From NCBI RefSeq assembly GCF_000758585.1, contig NZ_CP009281.1:496001-560000 (forward strand): a DNA stretch of 64,000 nucleotides. The letters are read 5' to 3'. The position numbers and the translations under genes are program-made. Shown in pieces: positions 24,320 through 32,273 of this stretch (its first letter is position 1; the number at the start of each line of letters is the position of its first letter). The notes under the pieces are model-generated. The model had not been told where the DNA came from. It made no database searches and saw only the letters and a list, made by a program, of their open reading frames with translations. The stretch is from Paenibacillus sp. FSL R5-0345 (GTDB lineage: Bacteria > Bacillota > Bacilli > Paenibacillales > Paenibacillaceae).

Positions 24320-25606
24320 ATGGAACAACAAGACTATATCGGAAGAGAAGCGGTAGCATCCAAACGCAAGCAATATTTCTATCCTTGTACACAGCATTTT
24401 TACCGTGATGCTCCTCAGCTTGTTCGTGGTTCAATGCAGTTTGTTTATGATGAGAAGGGTAAGTCTTATACCGATTTCTTTGCGGGAGTATCCGTAGTTG
24501 CTTGTGGACACTGTAATCCTGCTATAACGGAACGTACAATTGAACAACTGCAGCAGCTGCAGCATACGACAACGATCTATCTGACTCAACCGAGTGTAGA
24601 TTTGGCAGAACGTTTGGAAGAGGTTATGCCGGGTGGGCTGCGTCGGACCTTCTTTGTTAACAGTGGCTCTGAGGCTAATGAGGGGGCTCTGCTGCTCGCT
24701 CGGATGTATACAGGACGTAAAGGGTTTATTGCGCTGGAGAGTGGCCTGCATGGCCGTACCAATCTAACTATGAGTGTGACCGGTCTGCCTATGTGGCGTA
24801 CCGATAAATACTTGGATCATGACGTTGAGTTTATTCCTCGCCCTTATCATCCGGATTTATCGCTGGAGGAAGCGGCATCGTTATCCCTGGAATCACTAGA
24901 GCGGGTGCTTGAAGAGAAGGGGAATACGATTGCTGCCATGATCGTAGAGCCAATCCAAGGCAACGGCGGAATGATAATGCCAACCCGAACCTACTTCCGT
25001 GATGTAAAAGCATTGTTAGAGAGATACGGTGTACTCCTAATCGCTGATGAAATCCAAACTGGCTTTGGACGTACTGGCAAAATGTTTGCTATGGAGCATT
25101 TTGATGTTGTACCCGATATTATAAGTATGGCCAAAGCACTCGGTAACGGAATTCCAGTTGCAGCCTTCGCTACCACCGATGAGATTGCCCTTGCCCTGAA
25201 CCGCCCTTCCGCTTCCACGTTTGGGGGGAATCCGGTATCAGCTGCAACAGCCTTGGCTGTGCTTGATTATATTCGAGAGGAACGGCTTCCTGAACGCTCG
25301 GTACAGCTAGGAGAACGATTGAAGGCAGGTCTGGAGGCTCTACAAGTCCTTTATCCTTCGTTGATTGTTGATGTACGGGGAACTGGCCTTATGTTGGGGG
25401 CAGAGCTAGCTGGTGCAGATGCTGAGGGTGCAGCGGCGCTTACAGATCAAGTGCTGGAGGCGATGAAGGACCGAGGTTATCTAATCGGCAAAAATGGTAT
25501 AGGACGCAATGTGCTAGCCTTCCAACCACCGATGATTATTACGGAAGAGGATATTGACGGGATGCTTAACGTCCTAAATGAAGTCCTTGCAGACCATAAT
25601 GATTAA
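24320..25606 (+). CDS. Class III PLP-dependent aminotransferase
   Basis: A 428-residue fold-type I aminotransferase with SGSEANEGA at 115-123 for cofactor phosphate, the ADE segment with Asp243 for the pyridine nitrogen and Lys272 in SMAKALGNG as the Schiff-base lysine. The closest type is the AGXT2/4-aminobutyrate-like aspartate aminotransferase family; the amino donor cannot be stated. ATG 24320 follows AAAGGAGAG. It is embedded between the U32 and UbiA genes on the same strand, about 100 bp after U32. Confidence 0.85.
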   Translation: MEQQDYIGREAVASKRKQYFYPCTQHFYRDAPQLVRGSMQFVYDEKGKSYTDFFAGVSVVACGHCNPAITERTIEQLQQLQHTTTIYLTQPSVDLAERLEEVMPGGLRRTFFVNSGSEANEGALLLARMYTGRKGFIALESGLHGRTNLTMSVTGLPMWRTDKYLDHDVEFIPRPYHPDLSLEEAASLSLESLERVLEEKGNTIAAMIVEPIQGNGGMIMPTRTYFRDVKALLERYGVLLIADEIQTGFGRTGKMFAMEHFDVVPDIISMAKALGNGIPVAAFATTDEIALALNRPSASTFGGNPVSAATALAVLDYIREERLPERSVQLGERLKAGLEALQVLYPSLIVDVRGTGLMLGAELAGADAEGAAALTDQVLEAMKDRGYLIGKNGIGRNVLAFQPPMIITEEDIDGMLNVLNEVLADHND

Positions 25607-25645
25607 TGGACTTAAACACAGTAGTGAAGAAAGAGGAATGCACGA

Positions 25646-26530
25646 ATGGCGATTCTAAACATATGTAAAACTGCAGGTCTAAAACTTAAAATGTTCAGCG
25701 AACTGGTAATGTTCTCTCATACGCTTTTTTCGCTACCATTTGCTATTATATCGATGGTATGGGCCGCAGGGGGCTGGCCATCGGGACATGTGATGATCTG
25801 GGGACTGATTGCATTAATAGGCGCCCGTAATGGCGCCAATGCATTCAATCGGCTGGCGGACCGTACGTTCGATGAACAGAATCCCCGTACCGCACATCGA
25901 CATCTGCCTCAACGCTTACTGGCGGAAAAAGAAGTTGTTGTCTTTGTTATTGTTAACTATGCCATTTTCATTGTGGCTTCAGGCATGCTTAATTTGCTCT
26001 GCTTGATCTTATCGCCGGTGGCGATCGTATTGATATCAACCTATTCTTACACGAAGCGGTTTACCTTTCTCAGTCATTTATATTTAGGTTTTGTTATTGC
26101 TTCTGCACCGATTGGTGCATGGTTTGCTGTAACCGGAAATATCGCATTTACACCGTTTGTTATCGGAACAGTGGTTATGTTATGGATTGCCGGCTTTGAT
26201 ATTATTTACGGCACGCAGGATATCGAATTTGATCGGCGGCATGGACTATGGTCGATTCCTAGCTTCTTCGGACTGGAGAATGCCCTGCGTATTGCAAAAG
26301 GTCTACATTTCATCATGATTATGCTGCTATTGTTCCTATATCTATGGCGTGATCTCGGCTGGATGTATCTGGTGGGGATTGGCATTGCGACGCTGCTGCT
26401 GATGACCGAGCATAAGATTATTAAACCATCGAATCGTAAGCTAATGAAGGTGGCTTCTTATAATCTGAATCAGGTGATCAGCATGATGATATTATTGTGT
26501 ACGCTGATTGATTTTTTTTATGTTAGCTAG
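25646..26530 (+). CDS. UbiA-family polyprenyltransferase (MqnP/DmkA-like)
   Basis: This 294-residue membrane enzyme joins a polyprenyl chain to an aromatic quinone precursor. The two Asp-rich sites are present: NRLADRTFD at 68-76 and YGTQDIEFDR near 190-205, with about eight or nine membrane helices. NPRTAHRHLP after the first motif matches UbiA-like enzymes of the menaquinone pathway. In Listeria a dedicated UbiA homologue (DmkA) makes demethylmenaquinone for electron export. The EetAB and Ndh2/PplA neighbours suggest that role here, but a general menaquinone role is possible. Confidence 0.85.
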   Translation: MAILNICKTAGLKLKMFSELVMFSHTLFSLPFAIISMVWAAGGWPSGHVMIWGLIALIGARNGANAFNRLADRTFDEQNPRTAHRHLPQRLLAEKEVVVFVIVNYAIFIVASGMLNLLCLILSPVAIVLISTYSYTKRFTFLSHLYLGFVIASAPIGAWFAVTGNIAFTPFVIGTVVMLWIAGFDIIYGTQDIEFDRRHGLWSIPSFFGLENALRIAKGLHFIMIMLLLFLYLWRDLGWMYLVGIGIATLLLMTEHKIIKPSNRKLMKVASYNLNQVISMMILLCTLIDFFYVS

Positions 26531-26542
26531 GGAGCTGGCGTT

Positions 26543-26690
26543 GGTGAGTCGGCCGGTTAGGAAGCTGCACTGTGTGGAATGTTGGATTTTCGTGCGAGCG
26601 CTAAGCTTCTACAGTTCCGAAATTCCACGCAGTGAAGTCCTAACCATTGGCGCATTGCCTCCAAGCTAACAACAAAAGACAAAAGCCTAC
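26543..26690. repeat. Long imperfect inverted repeat (dispersed family, copy 2)
   Basis: GGTTAGGA and CACTGTGTGGAAT on the left pair with ATTCCACGCAGTG and TCCTAACC on the right, giving a hairpin of over 100 nt. The centre (CGCTAAGCTTCTACAGTTCCG) is the reverse complement of a related block in the nrdA-nrdB spacer (5555-5580). Confidence 0.7.
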
Positions 26691-26716
26691 CCAACAGGGG
26701 GAGGCAAAGGGAATCG

Positions 26717-26750
26717 GAAAGCTGGCTTATGCTGGCTTTTCTTTTTTTTG
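26717..26750 (+). terminator. Terminator after the UbiA gene
   Basis: AAGCTGGC (26719-26726) pairs with GCTGGCTT (26731-26738) around a TTAT loop, followed by a long T-run. Confidence 0.8.
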
Positions 26751-26802
26751 TTTTTGTGGGTACTAGATCAATGCAAGGAGGTGAACTTAATCAAGGCAGA
26801 AG

Positions 26803-26990
26803 TTTAGGGAAAACCTCCCTGATTTTTCTCGGTTTATCGCTGTTAGGGGCTTATTTAGGGAATTTCTCCCTAAAATTTAGCTGATTAGTCCATAAACCAT
26901 GCTAAATTAAGTTTATTAGGGAGTAATTCCCTAATAACGAGCATTTCAAGCGATTATTATCTAATTATAGGGAGGTTTTCCCTAATTAGT
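26803..26990. repeat. Four-palindrome intergenic element, copy A
   Basis: Four AGGGA-N5-TCCCT palindromes are centred at 26813, 26864, 26925 and 26976, spaced 51, 61 and 51 bp. The third is perfect over 10-bp arms (TTATTAGGGA/TCCCTAATAA). Units 1 and 4 are exact reverse complements, so the whole array is symmetric. The same geometry recurs at 55289-55466. A perfect anti-Shine-Dalgarno match (AAGGAGGTGA, 26775-26784) lies just upstream without an obvious gene. No protein family or known RNA is recognised. Confidence 0.85.
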
Positions 26991-27020
26991 CCCTGAGAGA
27001 CTAATCTCCAAGAACTGCTA

Positions 27021-27131
27021 AACACGCTCATGTCCCGATGCGCTGCGTTCGGGCTTGTTTTGTTAATATCAGAGCGACCATCCAGAGGTAAAGCACACTC
27101 ACGTTTAGCTATGCTCCGTTCGGGCTTGTTT
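27021..27131 (+). repeat. Imperfect direct duplication, about 71-bp offset
   Basis: GCTGCGTTCGGGCTTGTTT (27042-27060) and GCTCCGTTCGGGCTTGTTT (27113-27131) differ at one base. Upstream sequence (AAACACGCTCATG / AAGCACACTCACG) is also related. The first copy can form a CCCGA/TCGGG hairpin. Function unknown. Confidence 0.6.
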
Positions 27132-27241
27132 AGTGATACAACGTAGTGGGAATATTAGTAGTGAAAAAAGGTACAATCTTATATGGATAAAAATGGGTTA
27201 ATGTGAAATGATAAAGATAGTTAGGGAATGGAGGGATCTGA

Positions 27242-27403
27242 CTGAATAATAAGATTACTTTCTCAATTGCCGTAGGACTGTGTGTGGTTGGTTTAGGTAC
27301 GAGTTTGATTTCAGGAGCTAAGCTAATAGAGCTTGTTCCGGGGTATGCTGCAGTATTTTCTTCAGTAATGCTTCTTAAGCAAAGAAATAATAGTCTGAAG
27401 TAA
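27242..27403 (+). CDS. Small membrane protein with apparent CTG start, 53 residues
   Basis: After GGAGGG at 27230-27235 the frame opens with CTG at 27242. It reads NNKITFSIAVGLCVVGLGTS and continues with a second hydrophobic stretch to a TAA at 27401. The frame has no ATG, GTG or TTG in a suitable place, yet spacing from the ribosome-binding site is good. Either a rare CTG start is used or the start has decayed. The coding pattern and two hydrophobic segments look real. Family unknown. Confidence 0.4.
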   Translation: MNNKITFSIAVGLCVVGLGTSLISGAKLIELVPGYAAVFSSVMLLKQRNNSLK

Positions 27404-27511
27404 ATATTATTACAAGAAACGCTTATTTAATCGAAAAAAACGGATACCTGCCCAAGTGAAAGGGAGATATCCGTTTTGGTATCCATTTTCGATTGCTTTA
27501 AGAGCATCTGC

Positions 27512-28492
27512 TTAGCGATCGCGCCCAGCAAAATATTGCAGCAGCGTATCCAGATCGGCATGCGCCGGATAGGAGGAGAGCTGCTGAACAATAGCTGCGG
27601 CTTGATCCAGATAGCTCTGGCTGACCTTTTCAGAGCGTGATAGGGCATCGCTACTGTTAATAAGGGCGAGCACATGAGCTACCTCTGCGTCTGAAGAGTC
27701 AGGGCCGATTGCACGGATCACAGGTGATAGCTCCGGGTCCCGCAATGCGAAGAGTACAGGTAAGGTTACCTGACCATGGCGAAGGTCGCTACCGGCTGGC
27801 TTACCGAGTACAGCCTCAGACTGTGTGAAATCGAGCAAGTCATCTTGGATTTGAAAAGACATCCCTAAGGCTTCTCCGAAGGTATAAAGGAGGTTGGCAA
27901 CTTCCTCGGTGCTTTCAGTAGATAACGCACCAACACGTAAGCAGGTAGCCATAAGTAGGGCAGTTTTGTTTAAGGATTTCTCCAAGTACTGCTCCATGGT
28001 AATGTCATAATCAAAAGCATGTTCCATCTGCTGATATTCACCCAGACATAGCTGTGCGGTAGCTACCGAGGATAAGTCATGGACGTACTTATTTTTGTCA
28101 CCGGTATATTTACTTAGAAGTTCAATGACTCGTGCAGACATATAATTGCCGATATGAACAGCTGGCAATGTCCCCGTCTTCATATGTAAGGCGGGACCGC
28201 CCCGCCGTAACTCAGAACCGTCAATGATATCATCATGAATTAATGAGGCAACATGAATAAATTCAGCGGCAGCAGCTAATTGAAGCGCTCTACGACCTGT
28301 ATCCTTTAGGCCGAATCGGCTGCCAACAATGACCATAAGAGGGCGGAGGCGTTTACCACCTGAATTTATAAGTTCAAGAACACTCTGCGCGAGCTGAGAT
28401 TTCTTAGGAACATCTTTATCACGTGCTACAAGGTTTACGATTTCGCGATTGATTTCATTTATGTCTATATTTAAGGCTTCATGAAGCTTCAT
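27512..28492 (-). CDS. hepT: Polyprenyl (heptaprenyl) diphosphate synthase, catalytic subunit (HepT/DmkB-like)
   Basis: A 326-residue all-helical trans-prenyl synthase that extends farnesyl diphosphate with isopentenyl units for the quinone side chain. The first Asp-rich motif is LIHDDIIDG (Asp87, Asp88, Asp91) and the second FQIQDDLLDF (near residue 220); GGKRLRPL binds the diphosphate. ATG 28492 is used here; a GTG at 28507 within the ribosome-binding site is an alternative. It follows the small subunit gene closely. In the electron-transfer setting it corresponds to DmkB of Listeria. Confidence 0.85.
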   Translation of the reverse strand: MKLHEALNIDINEINREIVNLVARDKDVPKKSQLAQSVLELINSGGKRLRPLMVIVGSRFGLKDTGRRALQLAAAAEFIHVASLIHDDIIDGSELRRGGPALHMKTGTLPAVHIGNYMSARVIELLSKYTGDKNKYVHDLSSVATAQLCLGEYQQMEHAFDYDITMEQYLEKSLNKTALLMATCLRVGALSTESTEEVANLLYTFGEALGMSFQIQDDLLDFTQSEAVLGKPAGSDLRHGQVTLPVLFALRDPELSPVIRAIGPDSSDAEVAHVLALINSSDALSRSEKVSQSYLDQAAAIVQQLSSYPAHADLDTLLQYFAGRDR

Positions 28493-28510
28493 TTTATGAA
28501 ATCCCACCTG

Positions 28511-28960
28511 TCAAATGGCTTTACTAGTGCGACTGCGCTGTCTGCACTCTTGAATCAAGAACTGTTCGATTCCAGCCGCCGGATCTTGTTCCGCGAAGTC
28601 TCCATTTGACCGTCTAATCTGCATTTTTTTGATCGAAGGAGCCAGGTAAGCAACTAGGTCGAGCTCACGGCATTTCACCGCAAACTGCAGATAAAAGCTA
28701 TACAAATAATCTCCATCCAAAATGTTGCGGGTAAGGTCGGGATGATGTGGGATACATTCCATATGGCGCTCTGCTGCCAAAGTGAGAATAGTGTAAATAC
28801 CCAGCAAATTGACTTTGCGGTTGTATTCCAGATCATGGCGTTCCAGTACCGAGAGTAGCTGTTCACATGCCGCCGGAGAGGGTTGAAGCTGGATTCCGGC
28901 AATAGGTGACATTTCAGTATGCAACAACCGGAGGGTATCTTCTATGAGTTGTTTGTTCAC
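28511..28960 (-). CDS. Probable small subunit of heterodimeric polyprenyl diphosphate synthase (HepS-like)
   Basis: The 149-residue helical protein starts with GTG at 28960 (VNKQLIEDTLRLLHTEM), supported by AAGGAGAG. It lies immediately upstream of the catalytic subunit gene. Small non-catalytic partners of this size occur in Micrococcus-type hexaprenyl synthases, while B. subtilis HepS is longer. Motifs are weak, so the call leans on position and size. Without the partner such catalytic subunits are usually inactive. Confidence 0.55.
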   Translation of the reverse strand: MNKQLIEDTLRLLHTEMSPIAGIQLQPSPAACEQLLSVLERHDLEYNRKVNLLGIYTILTLAAERHMECIPHHPDLTRNILDGDYLYSFYLQFAVKCRELDLVAYLAPSIKKMQIRRSNGDFAEQDPAAGIEQFLIQECRQRSRTSKAI

Positions 28961-29092
28961 AAGATTCTCTCCTTCTTGTCGGTTTTGCCGGAAGAAACCA
29001 TACCCCTGATCATCCCTACAAAACCATTCATTAAAAAAGAAATAAACCATTTCCTGATATTAGGAGGATTATTTCCTTCTTGTAAATAAGGA

Positions 29093-29123
29093 GAGTAATG
29101 TGTCCTAGGGACACATTACTCTG
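29093..29123 (-). terminator. Perfect hairpin downstream of ndh2
   Basis: AGAGTAATGTGTCC and its exact reverse complement flank a TAG loop (14-bp arms). It lies 3' of the NADH dehydrogenase gene. The T-run is weak, so it may act as an mRNA-stabilising end as well as a terminator. Confidence 0.6.
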
Positions 29124-29205
29124 AAGTACATCCATATTTAACTATACTGACATGTAATCTACATATTTGTTTTAAAATAAATTACACGAATTCAGGGCAT
29201 TATAA

Positions 29206-31086
29206 TCAGTCGGTGTATAGATACCATCGTCTGACGAGCGGAACTCTCTTCCAATGTTTCTTAAGCCAAGGAAGTACATAGTAATCTAGGCCAAATGTGC
29301 TGCCCGATCCGCCGATGCAGGCGATACCCGCACCAACATACCATAACATTTCTGTAGAAGCCATTTTGGTCGACCAGATCATGACGGACATGGCTATCGT
29401 CGCTATAGAAGCAATAGCTGTGAACAGACCCACGATGAGCATAATACCGAACACGATTTCTGCACATACCATACCGATTTGGAACCATTTCGCGAGGAAA
29501 GTATAACTTCCGTCGTTGTTGTAGAACATCAAGTCCATGAACCAGTTCGTAATATTATATACGAATCCAGGAACTGGTAATGCTTCAACCGCTTCTTTTG
29601 CAGTGGATACTGCTGAAGCTGCAGATTGTGCGTCTACTGTTGTTTTAACTGCATCCACCGCTACGCTGGCTGCTGATGAAGCATCCGTTGCAAAAGGAGC
29701 GGCTGGAATCAGGAATATCTTGTTCGGATCTACCCAAATTTTCCGTAGCTTATCTATACCTTCATATAACCACATTCCACCAAGCAGCATGCGAAGCGGA
29801 ACGAGCCAGAAGTTAGGTGAACGCTTGGAGAAGTGTCCGCCCAAGAAGCTCTTACGGTTCTCAACATGGAAGAACTCATGCATCATGTAAGTCCAAACTT
29901 TATTGAAGCCTACAACCTGAGACAGGTAGAACATATTGATAAAGTGTTTGGATAGCATTGCCATAAATCCAGTAAGCATAAAGAACTTGCCTGGTAAACC
30001 AACGTTTGCTACACCGTAGCGGCTACCGATGGATACCATGGTACCGTGGAAACCTGGTTTGTATGCTTTTTTAGCAGTGTTCTGAATGTCAGCTGCAATG
30101 TTACCAGCAACGATCGGAGCTGCTTGTTCAGCATTCTCAACCATTTGTGGTACAGGACGAGTTTCACCTTCAGGAATGAAGAAAATGTTGTCCCCTACTA
30201 CATATACGTTCTTATGATCTACACTTTCAAGGTTCTCATTCGTAACAATACGTTTGCGGCCTTGTTGTTGTACTTCAAGTCCACCTACGATTTCGGAACC
30301 TTCAACACCTGCAGTCCAAACAATAGTTTGTGAAGCAACGACGTTTTTCTCACCAAGGGCAACACTACCTTCGCCTACTTCAGTGATCTTAGCGCCTGTA
30401 ACAATTTCCACGTTCAGCTTGCGTAGGTGAGCTTCGGCTTTTTGTATCAGCTTATCTGGAAGGATAGGCAGAATCTTCGGAGCCATATCAGCCACAATCA
30501 ATCTTACTTCGGATGGGTCGATATAGAACTCCTTGCATAGTTCCTCGCGTTGCTCAGCCATTTCCCCAACTAGCTCGACACCAGTGAAGCCGGCACCAAT
30601 GATAACAAAAGTTAGCATTGCACGGCGTACTTCTGGATTTTTCTCCATAGCTGCTTTGGTATACATGTCGCGGATTTGACGTTTCAATGCTACCGCATCA
30701 TCGTAAGACCAGAAGGAGAAGGTATTCTCTTCTGCACCTGGAATACCGAAGAAAGTTGGTTTGCTACCTGTACCGATTACAAGGTAATCGTACGCATAGG
30801 TAGTTTTGTTAGATTTGAGTTTCTTACCCTTGAAATCAATATTGCTGATTTCGTCAAGAACAACATTCACTTTAAGACCAGCAAAGATTTTCTTAAGATC
30901 GATCTTGATTGAATCCTCTGGAGCACGGTTCGCGGCAACCTCATGCAGCTCAGTCAATAGAGTGTGATATGGATTCCGGTCGATCAGAGTAATTTCAACA
31001 TCTTTGTTTTTCTTAAATTTCTTTGCCAGTTTCTTAGCCGTGAGTACGCCGCCGTAGCCGCCGCCCAAAATGACTATTTTTTTCAA
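29206..31086 (-). CDS. ndh2: Type II NADH:quinone oxidoreductase fused to a DoxX-like membrane domain (Ndh2 of the EET pathway)
   Basis: The 626-residue protein carries an NDH-2 domain (1-410) with the FAD site GGGYGG (8-13), the NADH site VIIGAGFTGVE (161-171) and the FAD-contact VYVVGDN (294-300). A C-terminal membrane part follows (about 427-605, several helices, LRMLLGGMWLYEGIDKLRKI typical of DoxX-like proteins). An Ala/Thr/Val-rich segment (465-502) sits between its helices. Ordinary NDH-2 enzymes have about 400 residues. The Listeria EET enzyme Ndh2 has this extended form and passes electrons to demethylmenaquinone. The gene lies 48 bp after pplA, presumably in one transcript. Confidence 0.9.
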   Translation of the reverse strand: MKKIVILGGGYGGVLTAKKLAKKFKKNKDVEITLIDRNPYHTLLTELHEVAANRAPEDSIKIDLKKIFAGLKVNVVLDEISNIDFKGKKLKSNKTTYAYDYLVIGTGSKPTFFGIPGAEENTFSFWSYDDAVALKRQIRDMYTKAAMEKNPEVRRAMLTFVIIGAGFTGVELVGEMAEQREELCKEFYIDPSEVRLIVADMAPKILPILPDKLIQKAEAHLRKLNVEIVTGAKITEVGEGSVALGEKNVVASQTIVWTAGVEGSEIVGGLEVQQQGRKRIVTNENLESVDHKNVYVVGDNIFFIPEGETRPVPQMVENAEQAAPIVAGNIAADIQNTAKKAYKPGFHGTMVSIGSRYGVANVGLPGKFFMLTGFMAMLSKHFINMFYLSQVVGFNKVWTYMMHEFFHVENRKSFLGGHFSKRSPNFWLVPLRMLLGGMWLYEGIDKLRKIWVDPNKIFLIPAAPFATDASSAASVAVDAVKTTVDAQSAASAVSTAKEAVEALPVPGFVYNITNWFMDLMFYNNDGSYTFLAKWFQIGMVCAEIVFGIMLIVGLFTAIASIATIAMSVMIWSTKMASTEMLWYVGAGIACIGGSGSTFGLDYYVLPWLKKHWKRVPLVRRWYLYTD

Positions 31087-31134
31087 AAGAAATTCACCTC
31101 ATTCGTCTGATTAACTGCAGTAGGTTATGCGAAA

Positions 31135-32025
31135 TTATTTCGCGCCTTCGAGTGCTTTTTCAGCAAGTGTAAAATATTCACCAACATGAATACTCACGCC
31201 GGAAATTGCATCAGTTTTACCTTCAGCTGTAAGTTCTGGAGCAGCGCCTTTTTCAAGGAAGTATTGCTCAACTTTAGCGATCTCTTCATGCCATTCAGCG
31301 GAAGCACCGCCAGCTTTCATACCGTATTTACCATCGACGGAGAATTGTTTCTTGTCGTCGCCAGCAGCATTTACACCACTGAATTTAACAGCAACAACGT
31401 TACCGTTAGCAACAGTCAAGTCAACAGTGGATTTCCAACCAGAGTCTTTATCCATTTCGCCTTCAGCATGGTAGCCTCCGTCTTTGTATTGACCAGGTTC
31501 AACAGGTCCAGCAGCCAAAGCAGCTTGAGCAGCCTTCACAAAGTCAGATACGTGTACAGATACGCCGGAGATAGCATCAGTTTTCCCCTCAGCGTCAAAA
31601 GTTATAGCTGCTGGATCTTGTTTTTCAATCAGGAAAGCTTCAGCTTTTGCTGCTTGCTCGTGCCATTCAGAAGAAGCACCACCAGCTTTCATGCCATATT
31701 TACCATCTTCGGAAAGTTTTTTCTTCATGTCGCCAGCAGTGTTTACGTTAAATGCATCCCAATCAGCTTTAGTGATCTTTCCACCTTCTACAGTTAAGAG
31801 TGCGAAATATTGCCAGCCAGTTTTAGCATCAACATCGGCAGTAGCATAGTAAGTTCCGTCTTTGTACTTAGCTGCTTCAGTTCCTGTGTTAGTGGAATTA
31901 GTAGCTGTACTGTTTTCTGTTGGAGCATTAGTAGCTGCCGGGGTGTTGTCTGTGTTGTTTCCACAACCTGCGAGCAAACTACCTAGGATAAGGGCAGTCG
32001 ACAAGATTACTGATGTTTTTTTCAT
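31135..32025 (-). CDS. pplA: PplA-like lipoprotein with two FMN-binding repeats
   Basis: The 296-residue product is a lipoprotein (LLAGC, lipid on Cys21) with a Thr/Asn-rich tether and two copies of a roughly 115-residue FMN_bind-type domain (54-170 and 178-296). The repeats share TGW/SGW, GKYGMKAGGAS.EWHE and GKTDAISGVS. Each DAISGVS aligns with the DxxSGAT flavinylation motif of RnfG/NqrC, with Ser156 and Ser278 in place of the usual Thr. In Listeria, PplA is flavinylated by an ApbE enzyme and carries electrons to outside acceptors. No apbE gene is in the window. Confidence 0.9.
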   Translation of the reverse strand: MKKTSVILSTALILGSLLAGCGNNTDNTPAATNAPTENSTATNSTNTGTEAAKYKDGTYYATADVDAKTGWQYFALLTVEGGKITKADWDAFNVNTAGDMKKKLSEDGKYGMKAGGASSEWHEQAAKAEAFLIEKQDPAAITFDAEGKTDAISGVSVHVSDFVKAAQAALAAGPVEPGQYKDGGYHAEGEMDKDSGWKSTVDLTVANGNVVAVKFSGVNAAGDDKKQFSVDGKYGMKAGGASAEWHEEIAKVEQYFLEKGAAPELTAEGKTDAISGVSIHVGEYFTLAEKALEGAK

Positions 32026-32063
32026 TTGTTATGACCTCCAAAAATATAGTTTAAAATATATAT

Positions 32064-32086
32064 ATTAAAATGTAAAACATTTTAAT
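32064..32086. promoter_or_regulatory. Perfect palindrome over the pplA promoter
   Basis: ATTAAAATGT and ACATTTTAAT flank AAA. A minus-strand -10 candidate TACATT (plus 32069-32074) lies inside it. It could be an operator or simply AT-rich promoter structure. Confidence 0.5.
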
Positions 32087-32096
32087 AGTAATGCGA

Positions 32097-32133
32097 AGTG
32101 ATAAAAATCACTTTATAAATGATATTTGTCACT
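32097..32133 (-). promoter_or_regulatory. Two FNR/CRP-type boxes upstream of pplA-ndh2
   Basis: AGTGA-N6-TCACT (32097-32112) and AATGA-N6-TCACT (32118-32133) are 21 bp apart centre to centre. They match the Bacillus Fnr pattern TGTGA-N6-TCACT. The first is centred about 42 bp upstream of the start site predicted from the -10 at 32069, a class II activator position. Confidence 0.7.
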
Positions 32134-32257
32134 TTAATCATGGGGTGAAGTGCCAAACTCTAACAGTGTCATGACATATATCGGCATACAATAGAAAAAA
32201 ATTTAACGATGTTGTTTCAGCTCCGAGGGCATTCTAGCACATAGAGCAGATAACTCA

Positions 32258-32273
32258 TGTGAAAAAAATCACT
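32258..32273. promoter_or_regulatory. Perfect FNR-type box
   Basis: TGTGA-AAAAAA-TCACT is an exact match to the Bacillus Fnr consensus, located between pplA and csbD. Confidence 0.65.

Noticed and set aside
26803..26990. CRISPR array
   Set aside because: Repeats are short palindromes with variable centres, spacer lengths are 36/46/36, units switch orientation and no cas genes are present.
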